A DNA stretch of 64,000 nt from Mesorhizobium_K sp040049215. Its GTDB lineage: Bacteria; Pseudomonadota; Alphaproteobacteria; Rhizobiales; Rhizobiaceae. This document shows, one piece after another, positions 49,814 to 62,150 of the stretch (position 1 is the stretch's first letter; every line of letters starts with the position of its first letter). The DNA lies in contig NZ_JBDZDN010000001.1 of assembly GCF_040049215.1 (NCBI RefSeq), positions 1,054,001 through 1,118,000 on the forward strand, written 5' to 3'. Under the pieces are notes generated by a model. That model saw only the letters and a list, made by a program, of their open reading frames with translations. It had not been told where the DNA came from and made no database searches. The position numbers were made by a program, and so were the translations under genes.

Positions 49814-51699
49814 TGCGCTGGCGGGGGCCAAGGTCGGAGATCGGGCGGCGCGAATTCCTGGCGCTGGCAGCCGGCGCCGCCACTGCTTCGCTTCTGCCAG
49901 GCCGGTCGTTCGCCGCCAGCCCTACCGAGACTCCGCTGCACGGCCTGTCGGCCTTCGGCGAGCTGAAGTATCCGGCTGATTTTCCAAATTTCGACTACGT
50001 GAATGTCGACGCCCCCAAGGGCGGAACGTTCAACTATGGCCCGTCGCAGTGGCTGTACAACCAGAACCCCTACACGTTCAACACGCTGAACAGTTTCGTG
50101 GCGAAGGGCGATGCGCCGCCAAGAATGGAAATCTGCTTCGATTCGCTGATGGTCAGCGCGCTCGACGAGCCGGATTCCATCTACGGCCTCGTCGCAAATA
50201 CAGTTACGATCTCGCCGGACCGCAACAGCTTCGAATTTGCGCTGTGGCCTGAGGCCAGGTTCCACGACGGATCGCCGCTCACGGCAGACGACGTGGCCTA
50301 CAGCTACAAGCTGTTCAAGGAGAATGGACACCCCGACCTGCTGCTGCCGCTCAGGGAGCTGAGTGAGGCCGTCGCTGTCAACCCGCATACATTGCGGCTA
50401 ACGTTTTCGGGCAAGCAGTCGGATCGCACGATCCTCGATGTCGCGACCTTCCCGATCCTGTCCAAGGCGTATTTCGATAAGGTATCGTTCGACAGCTCGC
50501 GGCTGGAAGCGCCGCTGGGCTCGGGACCCTACAAGGTCGGGCTGGTGCGCGCGGGCCAGACAGTCGAATACGAACGCGTCGCCGATTATTGGGGCCGCGA
50601 TCTGCCAGTCAACAAAGGCATGTACAATTTCGACCGGCTGCGGGTTGAATTCTACGGCGACCGCCAGGCAGCTTTCGAGGCGTTCAAGAAGGGCGAGGTG
50701 CTGTTTCGCGAGGAGGCGACCTCGCGCCTCTGGGCAACCGCCTACGATTTCCCTGCTCTGAATGAAGGCAAGGTGGTCAAGCGCGAATTCCCCTCCGAAA
50801 AGCGCCCGGCCATGCAGGCGATTGCGGTGAACCAGCGCCGCGAGCGCTTCCGGGATGTGCGCGTGCGCCGCGCAATCGCGTTGTGCTTCGACTTCGAATG
50901 GACGAACAAGTCGCTGTTCTACGGACTGTACAACCGGTCGCAGTCGAGCTTCGAACGATCGGAGTTCAAGGCGAGCGGGATGCCCGGTCCGGAGGAGCTT
51001 GCGCTGCTGGAACCCATGCGCGACCGACTGCCGGCCGAAGCGTTCGGCGAAGCCTACAGCCTGCCCGCGTCCGACGGCACCGGCCGCGACCGCAAGCTGC
51101 TCGGCGAAGCGCGGCGCCTCATGATCGAGGCCGGCTGGAAGCTGTCGGGACGCGTCTTTACCAACGACAAGGGCGAGACGTTCAAGCTCGAGATCCTAGT
51201 CGACGACGAAGGCTTCGTCCGGATCTACTCGCCCTGGGTGGAAAGCATGAAGGCGATCGGCCTCGACGCATCGATCCGCATGGTCGATTCCGCGCAGCAC
51301 CAGGCGCGGCAGAACGATTTCGACTTCGACCTTATCTCGATGGCGCTGTTGTTTTCGTCCACACCGACGCGCGAGGGCATGGACGGCATCTTCCATTCCA
51401 AGTCCGCGACGCTGCCCGGTTCAGGCAACCTTCCCGGCACTGCCGATCCGGCGATCGACGCGCTTGTCGACGCGATCGATCGGGCCGAGAACCGCGAGCA
51501 GCTGACAAACGTACTGCGGGCGCTTGATCGGGTCTTGCGCTCGCGGATGGACTGGATTCCAAGTTGGTACTCGGCGAATCATCGCGTGGCGTTCTGGGAC
51601 ATGTTCGGTTTCAAGGAGCCGAAGCCGGACTACGGGTTCGCGACAGAAACCTTGTGGTGGTTTGACAAGGACAAGGCGGCGGCGATTGGCAAGGGGTGA
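49813..51699 (+). CDS. yejA: Periplasmic peptide-binding protein of the Yej ABC importer, copy 2 (Tat-type signal)
   Basis: Second SBP_bac_5 protein, 628 residues, paralogous to the gene before it. Start TGATG overlap with the previous stop. The N-terminus has a twin-arginine motif, GRREFLALAAG near residue 13, followed by a hydrophobic stretch and RSFAAS, so export is probably by Tat. Same family features: FDYVNVDAPKGGTFNYG near 58, RFHDGSPLTADDVAYSYKLF near 148, GSGPYKVGLVRAG near 235. Two binding proteins for one permease suggest broadened substrate range. Fifty-seven bases before yejB. Confidence 0.92.
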   Translation: MRWRGPRSEIGRREFLALAAGAATASLLPGRSFAASPTETPLHGLSAFGELKYPADFPNFDYVNVDAPKGGTFNYGPSQWLYNQNPYTFNTLNSFVAKGDAPPRMEICFDSLMVSALDEPDSIYGLVANTVTISPDRNSFEFALWPEARFHDGSPLTADDVAYSYKLFKENGHPDLLLPLRELSEAVAVNPHTLRLTFSGKQSDRTILDVATFPILSKAYFDKVSFDSSRLEAPLGSGPYKVGLVRAGQTVEYERVADYWGRDLPVNKGMYNFDRLRVEFYGDRQAAFEAFKKGEVLFREEATSRLWATAYDFPALNEGKVVKREFPSEKRPAMQAIAVNQRRERFRDVRVRRAIALCFDFEWTNKSLFYGLYNRSQSSFERSEFKASGMPGPEELALLEPMRDRLPAEAFGEAYSLPASDGTGRDRKLLGEARRLMIEAGWKLSGRVFTNDKGETFKLEILVDDEGFVRIYSPWVESMKAIGLDASIRMVDSAQHQARQNDFDFDLISMALLFSSTPTREGMDGIFHSKSATLPGSGNLPGTADPAIDALVDAIDRAENREQLTNVLRALDRVLRSRMDWIPSWYSANHRVAFWDMFGFKEPKPDYGFATETLWWFDKDKAAAIGKG

Positions 51700-51756
51700 T
51701 CCGAGCACGGCAACCGGCGTCATCCGTTGCCCTGACCTGCAGGCGGAGACTGCCTG

Positions 51757-52851
51757 ATGGGAGCCTATATCCTCAGACGCGTGCTGCTGATGATCCCGAC
51801 GCTGCTCGGTATCATGGCGATCTCGTTCGCGCTCATCCAGTTCGCGCCGGGCGGGCCTGTCGAGCAGGTGATCGCAAAGCTGACGGGACAAGGCGGCGAT
51901 CAACTAAGCGGCGGCGGCGGCGACGGACTTGGCGGGCAGGACAACATCGGCTCCGCCGACGCGTCGTCGAAATATCGGGGAGCGCAGGGGCTCGATCCGG
52001 AATTCATCGCCAAGCTGGAGAAGCAGTTCGGCTTCGACAAGCCGCCGCTTGAACGCTTCGGGCTGATGATCTGGAACTATGCCCGCTTCGACTTCGGCGA
52101 CAGCTATTTCCGCGACATCTCGGTGATCGACCTGATCCTGGAAAAGATGCCGGTGTCGATCTCCATCGGCCTTTGGATCACGCTGTTCTCCTATCTTATC
52201 TCCATCCCACTCGGCATCCGCAAGGCGGTGAAGGACGGCTCGGCCTTCGACGTGTGGACGAGCGCCGTCGTCATCGTCGGCTACGCCATCCCAGGCTTCC
52301 TCTTCGGCGTCATGCTGATGGTGTTCTTTGCCGGCGGGTCCTTCTTCGACTGGTTCCCGCTGCGCGGCCTCACCTCGGACAATTTCGACCAGCTCGCCTG
52401 GTACCAGAAGATCGGCGACTATTTTTGGCACCTCGCCCTGCCCTTGACGGCGATGGTGCTGTCGGCCTTCGCGACGACCACGCTTTTGACGAAGAACTCG
52501 TTCCTCGACGAAATCCGCAAGCAGTATGTCGTCACCGCGCGCGCCAAGGGGCTGTCCGAGCGGCAGGTGCTTTACGGGCACGTCTTCCGCAATGCCATGC
52601 TGATCGTCATCGCCGGCTTTCCGGGCGCCTTCATCTCGGCCTTCTTCGCGGGCTCGCTTTTGATCGAGAACATCTTCTCGCTCGACGGGCTTGGCCTGCT
52701 CGGCTACCGCTCGGTGATCGACCGCGACTATCCGGTAGTGTTCGCCACGCTCTACATCTTCTCGCTGATCGGCCTGTTCGTCTCGCTGCTCTCGGACCTG
52801 ATCTACACCTGGATAGACCCCCGCATCGACTTCGAGCGGAGGGACGTATGA
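51757..52851 (+). CDS. yejB: Yej peptide ABC transporter permease
   Basis: Inner-membrane permease of the DppB/OppB class, 364 residues, six helices. N-terminal helix YILRRVLLMIPTLLGIMAIS, then the Gly-rich insert GGGGDGLGGQDNIG near 52 typical of YejB, and the EAA loop TARAKGLSERQVLYGHVFRN near 258 (given as one 20-residue motif) that contacts the ATPase. ATG at 51757. Stop overlaps the yejE ATG (ATGA). Confidence 0.95.
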   Translation: MGAYILRRVLLMIPTLLGIMAISFALIQFAPGGPVEQVIAKLTGQGGDQLSGGGGDGLGGQDNIGSADASSKYRGAQGLDPEFIAKLEKQFGFDKPPLERFGLMIWNYARFDFGDSYFRDISVIDLILEKMPVSISIGLWITLFSYLISIPLGIRKAVKDGSAFDVWTSAVVIVGYAIPGFLFGVMLMVFFAGGSFFDWFPLRGLTSDNFDQLAWYQKIGDYFWHLALPLTAMVLSAFATTTLLTKNSFLDEIRKQYVVTARAKGLSERQVLYGHVFRNAMLIVIAGFPGAFISAFFAGSLLIENIFSLDGLGLLGYRSVIDRDYPVVFATLYIFSLIGLFVSLLSDLIYTWIDPRIDFERRDV

Positions 52852-53980
52852 CGATTACGGCCGACGCCGCGCCGGTCCGCGTGAAGCGGCCCCGGCTGTC
52901 GCCGCTCAACCAGCGGCGCTGGGCAAGCTTCAAGGCGAACAGGCGCGGCTACTGGTCGCTGTGGATTTTCCTGGCGATCTTCATCCTGTCGATGTTCTCC
53001 GAACTGATCGCCAACGACCGACCGATCTTCGCCTGGTACAAGGGCGAGCTGCTTTTCCCGGTAGCGGTAGACTATCCGGAAGAAAAGTTCGGCGGCTTCT
53101 ATGCCGTGACCGACTATCGCGATCCGGTGATCCAGGACGAGATCGAGGCGAATGGCTGGCTGGTCTGGCCGCCCATCCGCTACTCATACAGGACCGTCAA
53201 CAACCGGATCCCGACCGCGGCGCCCGCCAAGCCATCCTGGCTCTACGACAAGGCGACGCGCTGCCAGGCCTACCCCCAAGGCGTTGACGATCCCAACTGC
53301 ACGATCGGCAACTGGAACTGGCTGGGCACCGACGACCAGGCGCGCGACGTGCTCGCCCGTGTCATCTACGGCTTCCGCATCTCGGTGCTGTTCGGGCTCA
53401 TCCTGACGCTTGGATCCGCCGTCATCGGCGTGACCGCCGGCGCGGTGCAGGGTTATTTCGGCGGGCTGATCGACCTCTTTTTCCAGCGCATCATCGAGAT
53501 ATGGTCGTCGCTGCCGCAACTCTATCTGCTGCTGATCATCGCGGCCGTGCTGCCGCCGGGTTTCTTCATCCTGCTCGGCATCATGCTTTTGACCTCGTGG
53601 GTCAGCTTCGTCGGGATCGTGCGGGCGGAGTTCCTGCGGGCGCGCAACTTTGAGTATGTGAACGCGGCCCGCGCGCTCGGCGTATCGAACGGGACGATCA
53701 TGCGGCGGCATCTGCTGCCCAACGCGATGGTGGCGACGCTGACCTTCCTTCCCTTCATCCTCAACGGCTCGATCTCCACGCTGACGGCGCTCGACTTCCT
53801 CGGGCTGGGGCTGCCACCCGGCTCGGCCTCGCTCGGCGAGCTGCTGCGGCAGGGCCAGCGCAACCTCAATGCGCCGTGGCTCGGCATCTCGGGATTCGTC
53901 GTCATTTCGCTGATGCTGTCGCTGCTGATCTTCATCGGCGAAGCCACCCGCGACGCCTTCGACCCCAGGAAGACGTTCAA

Positions 53981-53984
<4 letters not shown>
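52848..53984 (+). CDS. yejE: Yej peptide ABC transporter permease
   Basis: Second permease, 378 residues, DppC/OppC class. N-terminal basic region then helix 36-56 and a large periplasmic loop (about 60-165) with WYKGELLFP and IRYSYRTVNN characteristic of YejE. Helices 3-6 follow from 178, with the EAA loop NAARALGVSNGTIMRRHLLP near 268. ATG at 52848 overlaps the yejB stop; its stop overlaps the yejF GTG (GTGA). Strict coupling of all three genes. Confidence 0.95.
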
Positions 53985-55609
<1,625 letters not shown>

Positions 55610-55635
55610 AATCGGCGAAATTCCCGGGAGGAACC

Positions 55636-56586
55636 ATGCCGGAGAAGAAAAAAGGCCGAATCCTGCTTGCCATGACGGGCCTAAACCCGCGGCCCTGGTA
55701 TGAGTTGCTGTCCAAAGCGCGCCAAGTGGTCACCGAGCCGGATGGGGCGGAGGATCCCTCGATCACCTATGCCGTGGTGTGGAAGCAGCGCCGGAACCTG
55801 CTCGCTAGGCTTCCCAATCTGCGAGCCATCTTCTCGGTCGGCGCAGGCGTCGACCACATCCTCGCCGATCCAACCCTTCCCGACGTCCCGATCGTGCGCA
55901 TAGTCGCCGACAATTTGACCCAGCACATGACGGACTACGTGCTCTGGCGCGTATTAGACCACCACCGCCAAGGCATGCTCTACCGCGAGCAGCAGAAGCG
56001 CAAGATCTGGCGCGAGCCTCCGCAGCGGCCGGCCAACGACATCTCGGTGGGTATCATGGGATTGGGCGAGCTTGGCCGCGCCGCCGCCCGCGCGCTGCTC
56101 CTCGCCGGCTTCCGGGTCAACGGCTGGAGCCGCAGGGAGCGATCCATGCAGGATGTGGCGACGTTCCACGGCGAGCAGGGGCTGACACACTTCCTCAACG
56201 CGACGGACATTCTCGTCGTGTTGCTGCCGCTGACGCCGCAGACGACAGGCATCGTCAACTACAGGCTGCTTGCGCAGCTCAGGAAGCGCAACGGGCTCGG
56301 CGGGGCCGTACTTATCAATGCCGGCCGCGGCAGGCTGCAGAAGGACGCCGACATCGTGAAGGCGCTGGAGGACGGCACGCTCAAGGAGGCGAGCCTCGAC
56401 GTGTTCGAGGTCGAGCCGCTGCCCAAGACCAGCCCGCTCTGGACCCACCCGCGCGTCTTCGTCACGCCGCATGCGGCAGCGACTTCGGACCCGGCCCATC
56501 TCGTCGCGCCCATGCTTGCCCAGATGGACGCCTTTGAGCGCAACGAGCCGCTGACGAATCTGGTGGACCGCAAGGCGGGGTATTGA
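55636..56586 (+). CDS. ghrA: Glyoxylate/hydroxypyruvate reductase A-type D-2-hydroxyacid dehydrogenase
   Basis: NAD(P)H-dependent reductase of glyoxylate and hydroxypyruvate, 316 residues. Nucleotide-binding GIMGLGELGRAAA near residue 138, catalytic Arg in NAGRGRLQ near 235, Glu in DVFEVEPLP near 258, and His in TPHAAA near 275. The domain order (catalytic, Rossmann, catalytic) fits GhrA. ATG at 55636 with GGGAGG upstream. Near yejF, but a different role; probably own translation unit on a shared transcript. Confidence 0.9.
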   Translation: MPEKKKGRILLAMTGLNPRPWYELLSKARQVVTEPDGAEDPSITYAVVWKQRRNLLARLPNLRAIFSVGAGVDHILADPTLPDVPIVRIVADNLTQHMTDYVLWRVLDHHRQGMLYREQQKRKIWREPPQRPANDISVGIMGLGELGRAAARALLLAGFRVNGWSRRERSMQDVATFHGEQGLTHFLNATDILVVLLPLTPQTTGIVNYRLLAQLRKRNGLGGAVLINAGRGRLQKDADIVKALEDGTLKEASLDVFEVEPLPKTSPLWTHPRVFVTPHAAATSDPAHLVAPMLAQMDAFERNEPLTNLVDRKAGY

Positions 56587-56641
56587 GGCATAGCAGGGCG
56601 ATTGGCGCGCTTTGTCGACGGCGTCGCCTACCGGCTCGCAA

Positions 56642-57502
56642 TCACGGCCGCCTGAAGCCCGTCGGGCCGCCGTAGAGATAGCCGATGCGGCCGATCGCTT
56701 CGCTCAGGCCTTCGCGCGAGACCAGCATGGTGTGGCCGTTGGCGTGGATCATGGTGCGCTCGTCGGTCATGATGGCGACATGGCCTTTCCAGAACACGAG
56801 GTCGCCCCGGCGCAGGCCCGAATACGCCTCGCCTGTAACGATCGGTTCGCCGAGAGCGGCTGCCTGCATGTCCGAATCGCGCAGCACGTCGCGCCCCGCC
56901 ATGCGCATCGCCAACTGCACGAGGCCGGAGCAGTCGATGCCGAAGGCGGTCGAGCCGCCCCACAGATAGGGCGTCATCAGCAGCGTCTCGGCGACGGCGA
57001 CATAGTCGTCGGAGACTTCGCCGGCCGGCCGCAAATGACCTGAAATCATCGCCTCGCCGGTAGACAGCAGCGCGTAGCGCGTGCCGCGCGTCTCGGCGAA
57101 ATCCTTCACAGTTACAGATGAACCGAGCGAGAGTTCGCCCAGCCTCGGAAATCTGAGATCGGGGCCGGGATAGAGGAAGCTTCGCGGCGCCGAAACCACG
57201 TGGGTCGGCTCATCGGACCGGGGTCCGAGAAACCCGCCCGAGACATAGCCGACATAGCCGTCGCGCGCGGCCTGCACCCAGGCCCAGCCTTCCGCCTCCT
57301 CGAAGACCGAGACGTCGTCGCCGCGCAGCAGCTGCGTATTGAGGCCGGCGTCGGGACGCGGCTCCCTGAGCATGTCGGCCACCGGCGCGACGATGCGCGC
57401 GGCCCGTCCCGCCACGAACCGCTCGGCCGTCACTTCGCCCTTCAAGCGCTCGTCGGCCAGATCCGGCCGGAAGGCATGCAGTCTCTTGTCATGGGCGGTC
57501 AA
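56642..57502 (-). CDS. NlpC/P60-family cell-wall peptidase with SH3-like domains
   Basis: Predicted gamma-D-glutamyl-DAP endopeptidase, 286 residues. Two SH3-like regions (about 35-95 and 100-155) target peptidoglycan peptides. Catalytic Cys in AFGIDCSGLVQ near 190, His in WKGHVAIMTDE near 240, and His in MIHANGH near 253. No signal peptide visible, as in related rhizobial genes; the region before residue 30 is hydrophilic. ATG at 57502 overlaps the MarR stop, so the two are coupled. Mannitol-type or cell-wall stress control cannot be told. Confidence 0.9.
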   Translation of the reverse strand: MTAHDKRLHAFRPDLADERLKGEVTAERFVAGRAARIVAPVADMLREPRPDAGLNTQLLRGDDVSVFEEAEGWAWVQAARDGYVGYVSGGFLGPRSDEPTHVVSAPRSFLYPGPDLRFPRLGELSLGSSVTVKDFAETRGTRYALLSTGEAMISGHLRPAGEVSDDYVAVAETLLMTPYLWGGSTAFGIDCSGLVQLAMRMAGRDVLRDSDMQAAALGEPIVTGEAYSGLRRGDLVFWKGHVAIMTDERTMIHANGHTMLVSREGLSEAIGRIGYLYGGPTGFRRP

Positions 57503-57846
57503 AGCGGCAGCTCCAGTCCTTTCGCGATGATAGCATCGCCGAAACGCTCGACATAGAGGGCGCCCTCGACGGTGCGCCTTATCAGCACGTTGCGCCTGTC
57601 CTTTTCGTCGCGATGCCGCGAGACCAACTTCAGCGCGCCCATCGTATCCAGCGCCCGCGTGATCACCGGCTTGGTCACGCCGAGCTTCGCCGCCAGTCCG
57701 CGCACCGTGTGCGGCGGCGCGTCGAGATAGATGGTGAGCAGGATCGCCATCTGGCGCATGGTGAGGTCGGGCGCGTCGTCACGCACCTCGGACAGCGTCA
57801 CCTGCTGCCACAGGCGCAAGGCTTGTATCGGACGCAAAACGATCAT
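57499..57846 (-). CDS. MarR-family regulator (short)
   Basis: Winged-helix regulator of 115 residues, shorter than the usual 140-160. Contains the DNA-binding core VRGLAAKLGVTKPVITRALD near residue 48 and the wing VSRHRDEKDRRNVLI near 76 (D-x-R-x-R motif). The C-terminal dimer helix is abbreviated. ATG at 57846 with the first helix RPIQALRLWQQVT. Overlap with the NlpC/P60 gene suggests that it regulates that enzyme or is simply cotranslated. Confidence 0.85.
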   Translation of the reverse strand: MIVLRPIQALRLWQQVTLSEVRDDAPDLTMRQMAILLTIYLDAPPHTVRGLAAKLGVTKPVITRALDTMGALKLVSRHRDEKDRRNVLIRRTVEGALYVERFGDAIIAKGLELPL

Positions 57847-57930
57847 GACGCATTGATGCGCCCAAATTGTTTCGTATCCGTTTCATTTCCGGAAGCCGGC
57901 TGACGGATTATTCAGGCCGGGTCGCGCTAT

Positions 57931-58584
57931 TCAGATCGAGGTACGGCTGGCCCAAAGCGCGCCACGCTCGAAGATCGTTCGCATCTCAGGTACCGCGAAC
58001 TCGTCGGCGGTGTGGCCGAGCGCGCTGTAGAAGACGCGGCCCTTGCCGTAGCGGCGTTTCCAAACAACCGGCATGACGACGCCGTCGATGAAGTCGAGAT
58101 GTTCGCCGGTAAACGTCGTTGTCGCCAGCACCTCATTGGTCGGGTCGACATGCATGTAATATTGCTCCGAACGATACGCGAAGCCGCCGATGCCGCTCAT
58201 GATCGGGTCGTCGGGCCTGGAGATGTCGACCCGGTAGTCGATGATATCGCCCGGATGGGCGACCCACTGGCCGCCAGTCATGAACTGATACGCCGTCTCG
58301 TTGCGGAAACTGTCGCACATGGTGCCGTGAAAGCCGGCAAGACCCGTCCCGCCGCTGACGGCGCCGGTCAGGTTTTCCAGTTCCGGCTTCGCGACCGCCG
58401 ACATGGTGATCACCGGGACGATAAGGTCGAGTTGCGAGATCGCCGGATCGGCGAGCGCCGCCGTTCCCTGTTCGAGCCGGACGTCGAAGCCGTGACCGGT
58501 GAGCAGCTCCTTGACCGCGCTTGCGCTTCGGGCCGGAGTGTGGCCTTCCCAGCCGCCCCAGAAAATCAGTGCCGTCCTGCTCAT
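57931..58584 (-). CDS. ThuA-family protein
   Basis: Class I glutamine-amidotransferase-like fold of the ThuA type, 217 residues; the named member is in trehalose use of rhizobia. Features: LIFWGGWEGHTP near residue 6, SGGTGLAGFHGTMCDSFRNE near 77 (Gly-rich loop), and VWKRRYGKGRVFYSALGHTADEF near 174 (seen in parts). No trehalose transport genes (thuEFGK) are alongside, so the sugar substrate is uncertain. ATG at 58584. Ends 84 bases before the MarR gene, with no clear signal between. Confidence 0.88.
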   Translation of the reverse strand: MSRTALIFWGGWEGHTPARSASAVKELLTGHGFDVRLEQGTAALADPAISQLDLIVPVITMSAVAKPELENLTGAVSGGTGLAGFHGTMCDSFRNETAYQFMTGGQWVAHPGDIIDYRVDISRPDDPIMSGIGGFAYRSEQYYMHVDPTNEVLATTTFTGEHLDFIDGVVMPVVWKRRYGKGRVFYSALGHTADEFAVPEMRTIFERGALWASRTSI

Positions 58585-58606
58585 GCCGTGCGAATCCTTG
58601 CCGGTA

Positions 58607-59977
<1,371 letters not shown>

Positions 59978-60075
59978 GCAGATGTCCTTGCTCGGCGCCG
60001 GGGGCGTCTCTTAACCATCCGTTAGGGTTAACGGAATATTGCTTCGGGTGGGCGATGAGCCTTCGGGTGGCCACG

Positions 60076-60126
60076 CTAGAGCATCGGAACGAAAAGTGGA
60101 ATCCGGTTTTCGGTAATTCCGTGCTC
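60076..60126. repeat. Dispersed palindromic repeat, copy 2
   Basis: Same element as at 16618-16670: CTAGAGCATCGG start, CGAAAA / TTTTCG stem around GTGGAATCC, and GTGCTC end. It lies upstream of tadD, 76 bases before its chosen ATG, and would be in its leader or promoter region. Confidence 0.8.
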
Positions 60127-60201
60127 GATCAAGGCGATGGATCGCCCCTCGTGCGTCGGATGAACGCGCGGCGATCTGGATGGATGGGAGATCCGGCGCA
60201 G

Positions 60202-61023
60202 ATGTTGACCAGCCGCTCGATGACCGCAACGGGCAAGAGACTGCTTCGCGCGACCGTGGCGGTGACCATCCTGGCAAGCGTCGCCGGCTGCGGCACGAGC
60301 AAGCTCACCACCGGATCCGTTTCCAAGGCTTCGGGAAAGGCCGTCGAGCAGATGTCGGCGGGCGAACTCGCCGGCGCAAGTTCGTCGCTCGGCAAGGCCT
60401 ATGCCTCCAACCCTTCCGACAAGCAGACGGCGATGCGCTACGCGCAGGTGCTGCAGATGAACGGCCGCACCGAGCAGTCGCTCGCGGTCATGCGCAAGCT
60501 CGCCATCGCCTATCCGACGGATCGCGACGTGCTCGCCGCCTACGGCAAGGCGCTCGCCGGCACCGGAGAGCTCGAGCCCGCGCTCGACGCGGTGCGGCGC
60601 GCCCAGACGCCGGAATATCCCGACTGGAAGCTGCTGTCGGCCGAGGCCGCCATCCTGGACCAGCTCGGCAAGCCGGGCGAGGCGCGCGCGCTCTACCGCC
60701 GAGCGCTCGACCTCAAGCCGAACGATCCCTCGATCCTCTCCAATCTCGGCATGTCCTATGTGCTCAAAGGCGATCTGAAGACGGCCGAAACCTATATGCG
60801 CTCGGCGTCCGAGCAGCCTTCGGCCGACAGCCGCGTGCGCCAGAACCTGGCGCTGGTCGTCGGTCTTCAGGGCCGCTTCGAGGAAGCCGAGAAGATCGCC
60901 AGCCACGAATTGTCGCCGGAACAGGCCAAGGCCAACATCGCCTATCTGCGCGGCATGCTGGCGCAGCAGAACGCCTGGAGCCAGCTCAAGGACGAAGACA
61001 AGAAGAAGTCCGACACCAATTGA
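60202..61023 (+). CDS. tadD: Tetratricopeptide lipoprotein of the tad pilus locus (TadD-like)
   Basis: Outer-membrane associated pilus assembly lipoprotein, 273 residues from ATG at 60202 (GGGAG at 11 bases; ATG at 60220 is an alternative). Signal with lipobox VAGC (Cys near residue 30 from 60202), then about five TPR units from residue 45 to 240, with LDLKPNDPSILSNLGMSYV a clear repeat near 165-185. Acts with TadA-C encoded convergently at 61119-64000. Gene assigned from context plus TPR and lipoprotein features. A terminator follows. Confidence 0.85.
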   Translation: MLTSRSMTATGKRLLRATVAVTILASVAGCGTSKLTTGSVSKASGKAVEQMSAGELAGASSSLGKAYASNPSDKQTAMRYAQVLQMNGRTEQSLAVMRKLAIAYPTDRDVLAAYGKALAGTGELEPALDAVRRAQTPEYPDWKLLSAEAAILDQLGKPGEARALYRRALDLKPNDPSILSNLGMSYVLKGDLKTAETYMRSASEQPSADSRVRQNLALVVGLQGRFEEAEKIASHELSPEQAKANIAYLRGMLAQQNAWSQLKDEDKKKSDTN

Positions 61024-61063
61024 GAAGTCAGCCGATCGGGCGCGTCAGCGCCAAGCGCAAAGG

Positions 61064-61088
61064 AGGCCGGTCGCTCGACCGGCCTTTT
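61064..61088 (+). terminator. Rho-independent terminator after tadD
   Basis: Perfect 9-bp stem AGGCCGGTC / GACCGGCCT with GCTC loop (61064-61085), followed by TTTT and then GCTTT. It lies in the 95-base gap between the convergent tadD and tadC genes. Confidence 0.8.
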
Positions 61089-61118
61089 GCTTTCGCGCGG
61101 CGGCGGCCTACGCGGCCG

Positions 61119-62138
61119 CTATTCCTGCATGGTCTTCGGGCCGTCGCCGAAGAGGCCGCCGCGCTGGCTGACCTGGATGCCGGCGGGGCCGAGGATGATC
61201 GCAAACAGCACCGGAAGGAAGAACAGGATCATCGGCACGGTGAGTTTGGGCGGCAGCGCGGCGGCCTTCTTCTCGGCCTCGTTCATGCGCATGTCGCGGC
61301 TTTCGCTGGCGAGCACGCGCAGCGCGTGGGCGACGGGCGTGCCGTAGCGCTCGGCCTGGATCAGCGCCTGGCTGACCGACTTGACGGATTCCAGCCCCGT
61401 GCGCTGGACCAGATTCTCATAGGCCTGCTTGCGCTCGGGAAGATAGGACAGCTCGGCGTTGGTCAGGATCAACTCCTCGGCCAGGGCGACCGACTGGCCG
61501 CCGATCTCGTCGGCGACCTTGCGGATGGCCGCCTCGATGGACATGCCGGATTCGACGCAGATCAGCATCAGATCCAGCGCATCGGGCCAGGCGAGCTGGA
61601 TCGACTGCTTGCGCTTGGTGGCGCGGTTGCTGATGTAGAGGACCGGCGCATAGAAGCCGGCGTAGGCGACGACGACGCAGACGAAGACCTTGACGAAGGT
61701 CGGCTGGTCGGGAAGTCCGCCAAGCAGGAAGACATAGGCGGCGGCCGCGGCGAAGAAGACGAAGGGCAGGACCAGCCGGAAGAAGAGGAAGCGCGTCAGC
61801 GGATTCTGGCCGCGGAAGCCGGCGACCTTCAGCTTGGCGAGCGTGTTCTCGTCGGCCAGCGCGCGCCTCAGATCCAGCCGGTCGACGATCGCCCGCATGC
61901 CGAGAGACTGTTCCTCGCGCAGACCCTTGCGGCGCCTGTCAGCCTCCGCGGCGAGCCGGGCGCGCTGCTTGAGGCGCAGTTCGTCGCGCTCGAGCGCCAC
62001 GGATTTCATACGCGTTTTCAGCGTGTTGCCGCTCAGCGAAGGCATCACGGTGAAGAAGGTCGCGAACACGGCGATGCCAACCAGCAGCGCGATCAGGAAC
62101 GCCGGGTCGGTCAGGGCCTTGACGACTTGCACGGTCAT
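61119..62138 (-). CDS. tadC: Tad pilus inner-membrane platform protein TadC
   Basis: Type II secretion F-domain protein, 339 residues, part of the Flp pilus motor platform. Helices near 12-32, 118-142, 147-170 and 300-322; the cytoplasmic F domain spans about 178-300 with DALDLMLICVESGMSIEAAI near 185 (20-residue motif) and KLTVPMILFFLPVLF near 296. ATG at 62138, 12 bases after tadB. Last gene of the minus-strand cluster. Confidence 0.93.
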   Translation of the reverse strand: MTVQVVKALTDPAFLIALLVGIAVFATFFTVMPSLSGNTLKTRMKSVALERDELRLKQRARLAAEADRRRKGLREEQSLGMRAIVDRLDLRRALADENTLAKLKVAGFRGQNPLTRFLFFRLVLPFVFFAAAAAYVFLLGGLPDQPTFVKVFVCVVVAYAGFYAPVLYISNRATKRKQSIQLAWPDALDLMLICVESGMSIEAAIRKVADEIGGQSVALAEELILTNAELSYLPERKQAYENLVQRTGLESVKSVSQALIQAERYGTPVAHALRVLASESRDMRMNEAEKKAAALPPKLTVPMILFFLPVLFAIILGPAGIQVSQRGGLFGDGPKTMQE

Positions 62139-62150
62139 TGGCTGGCGATC

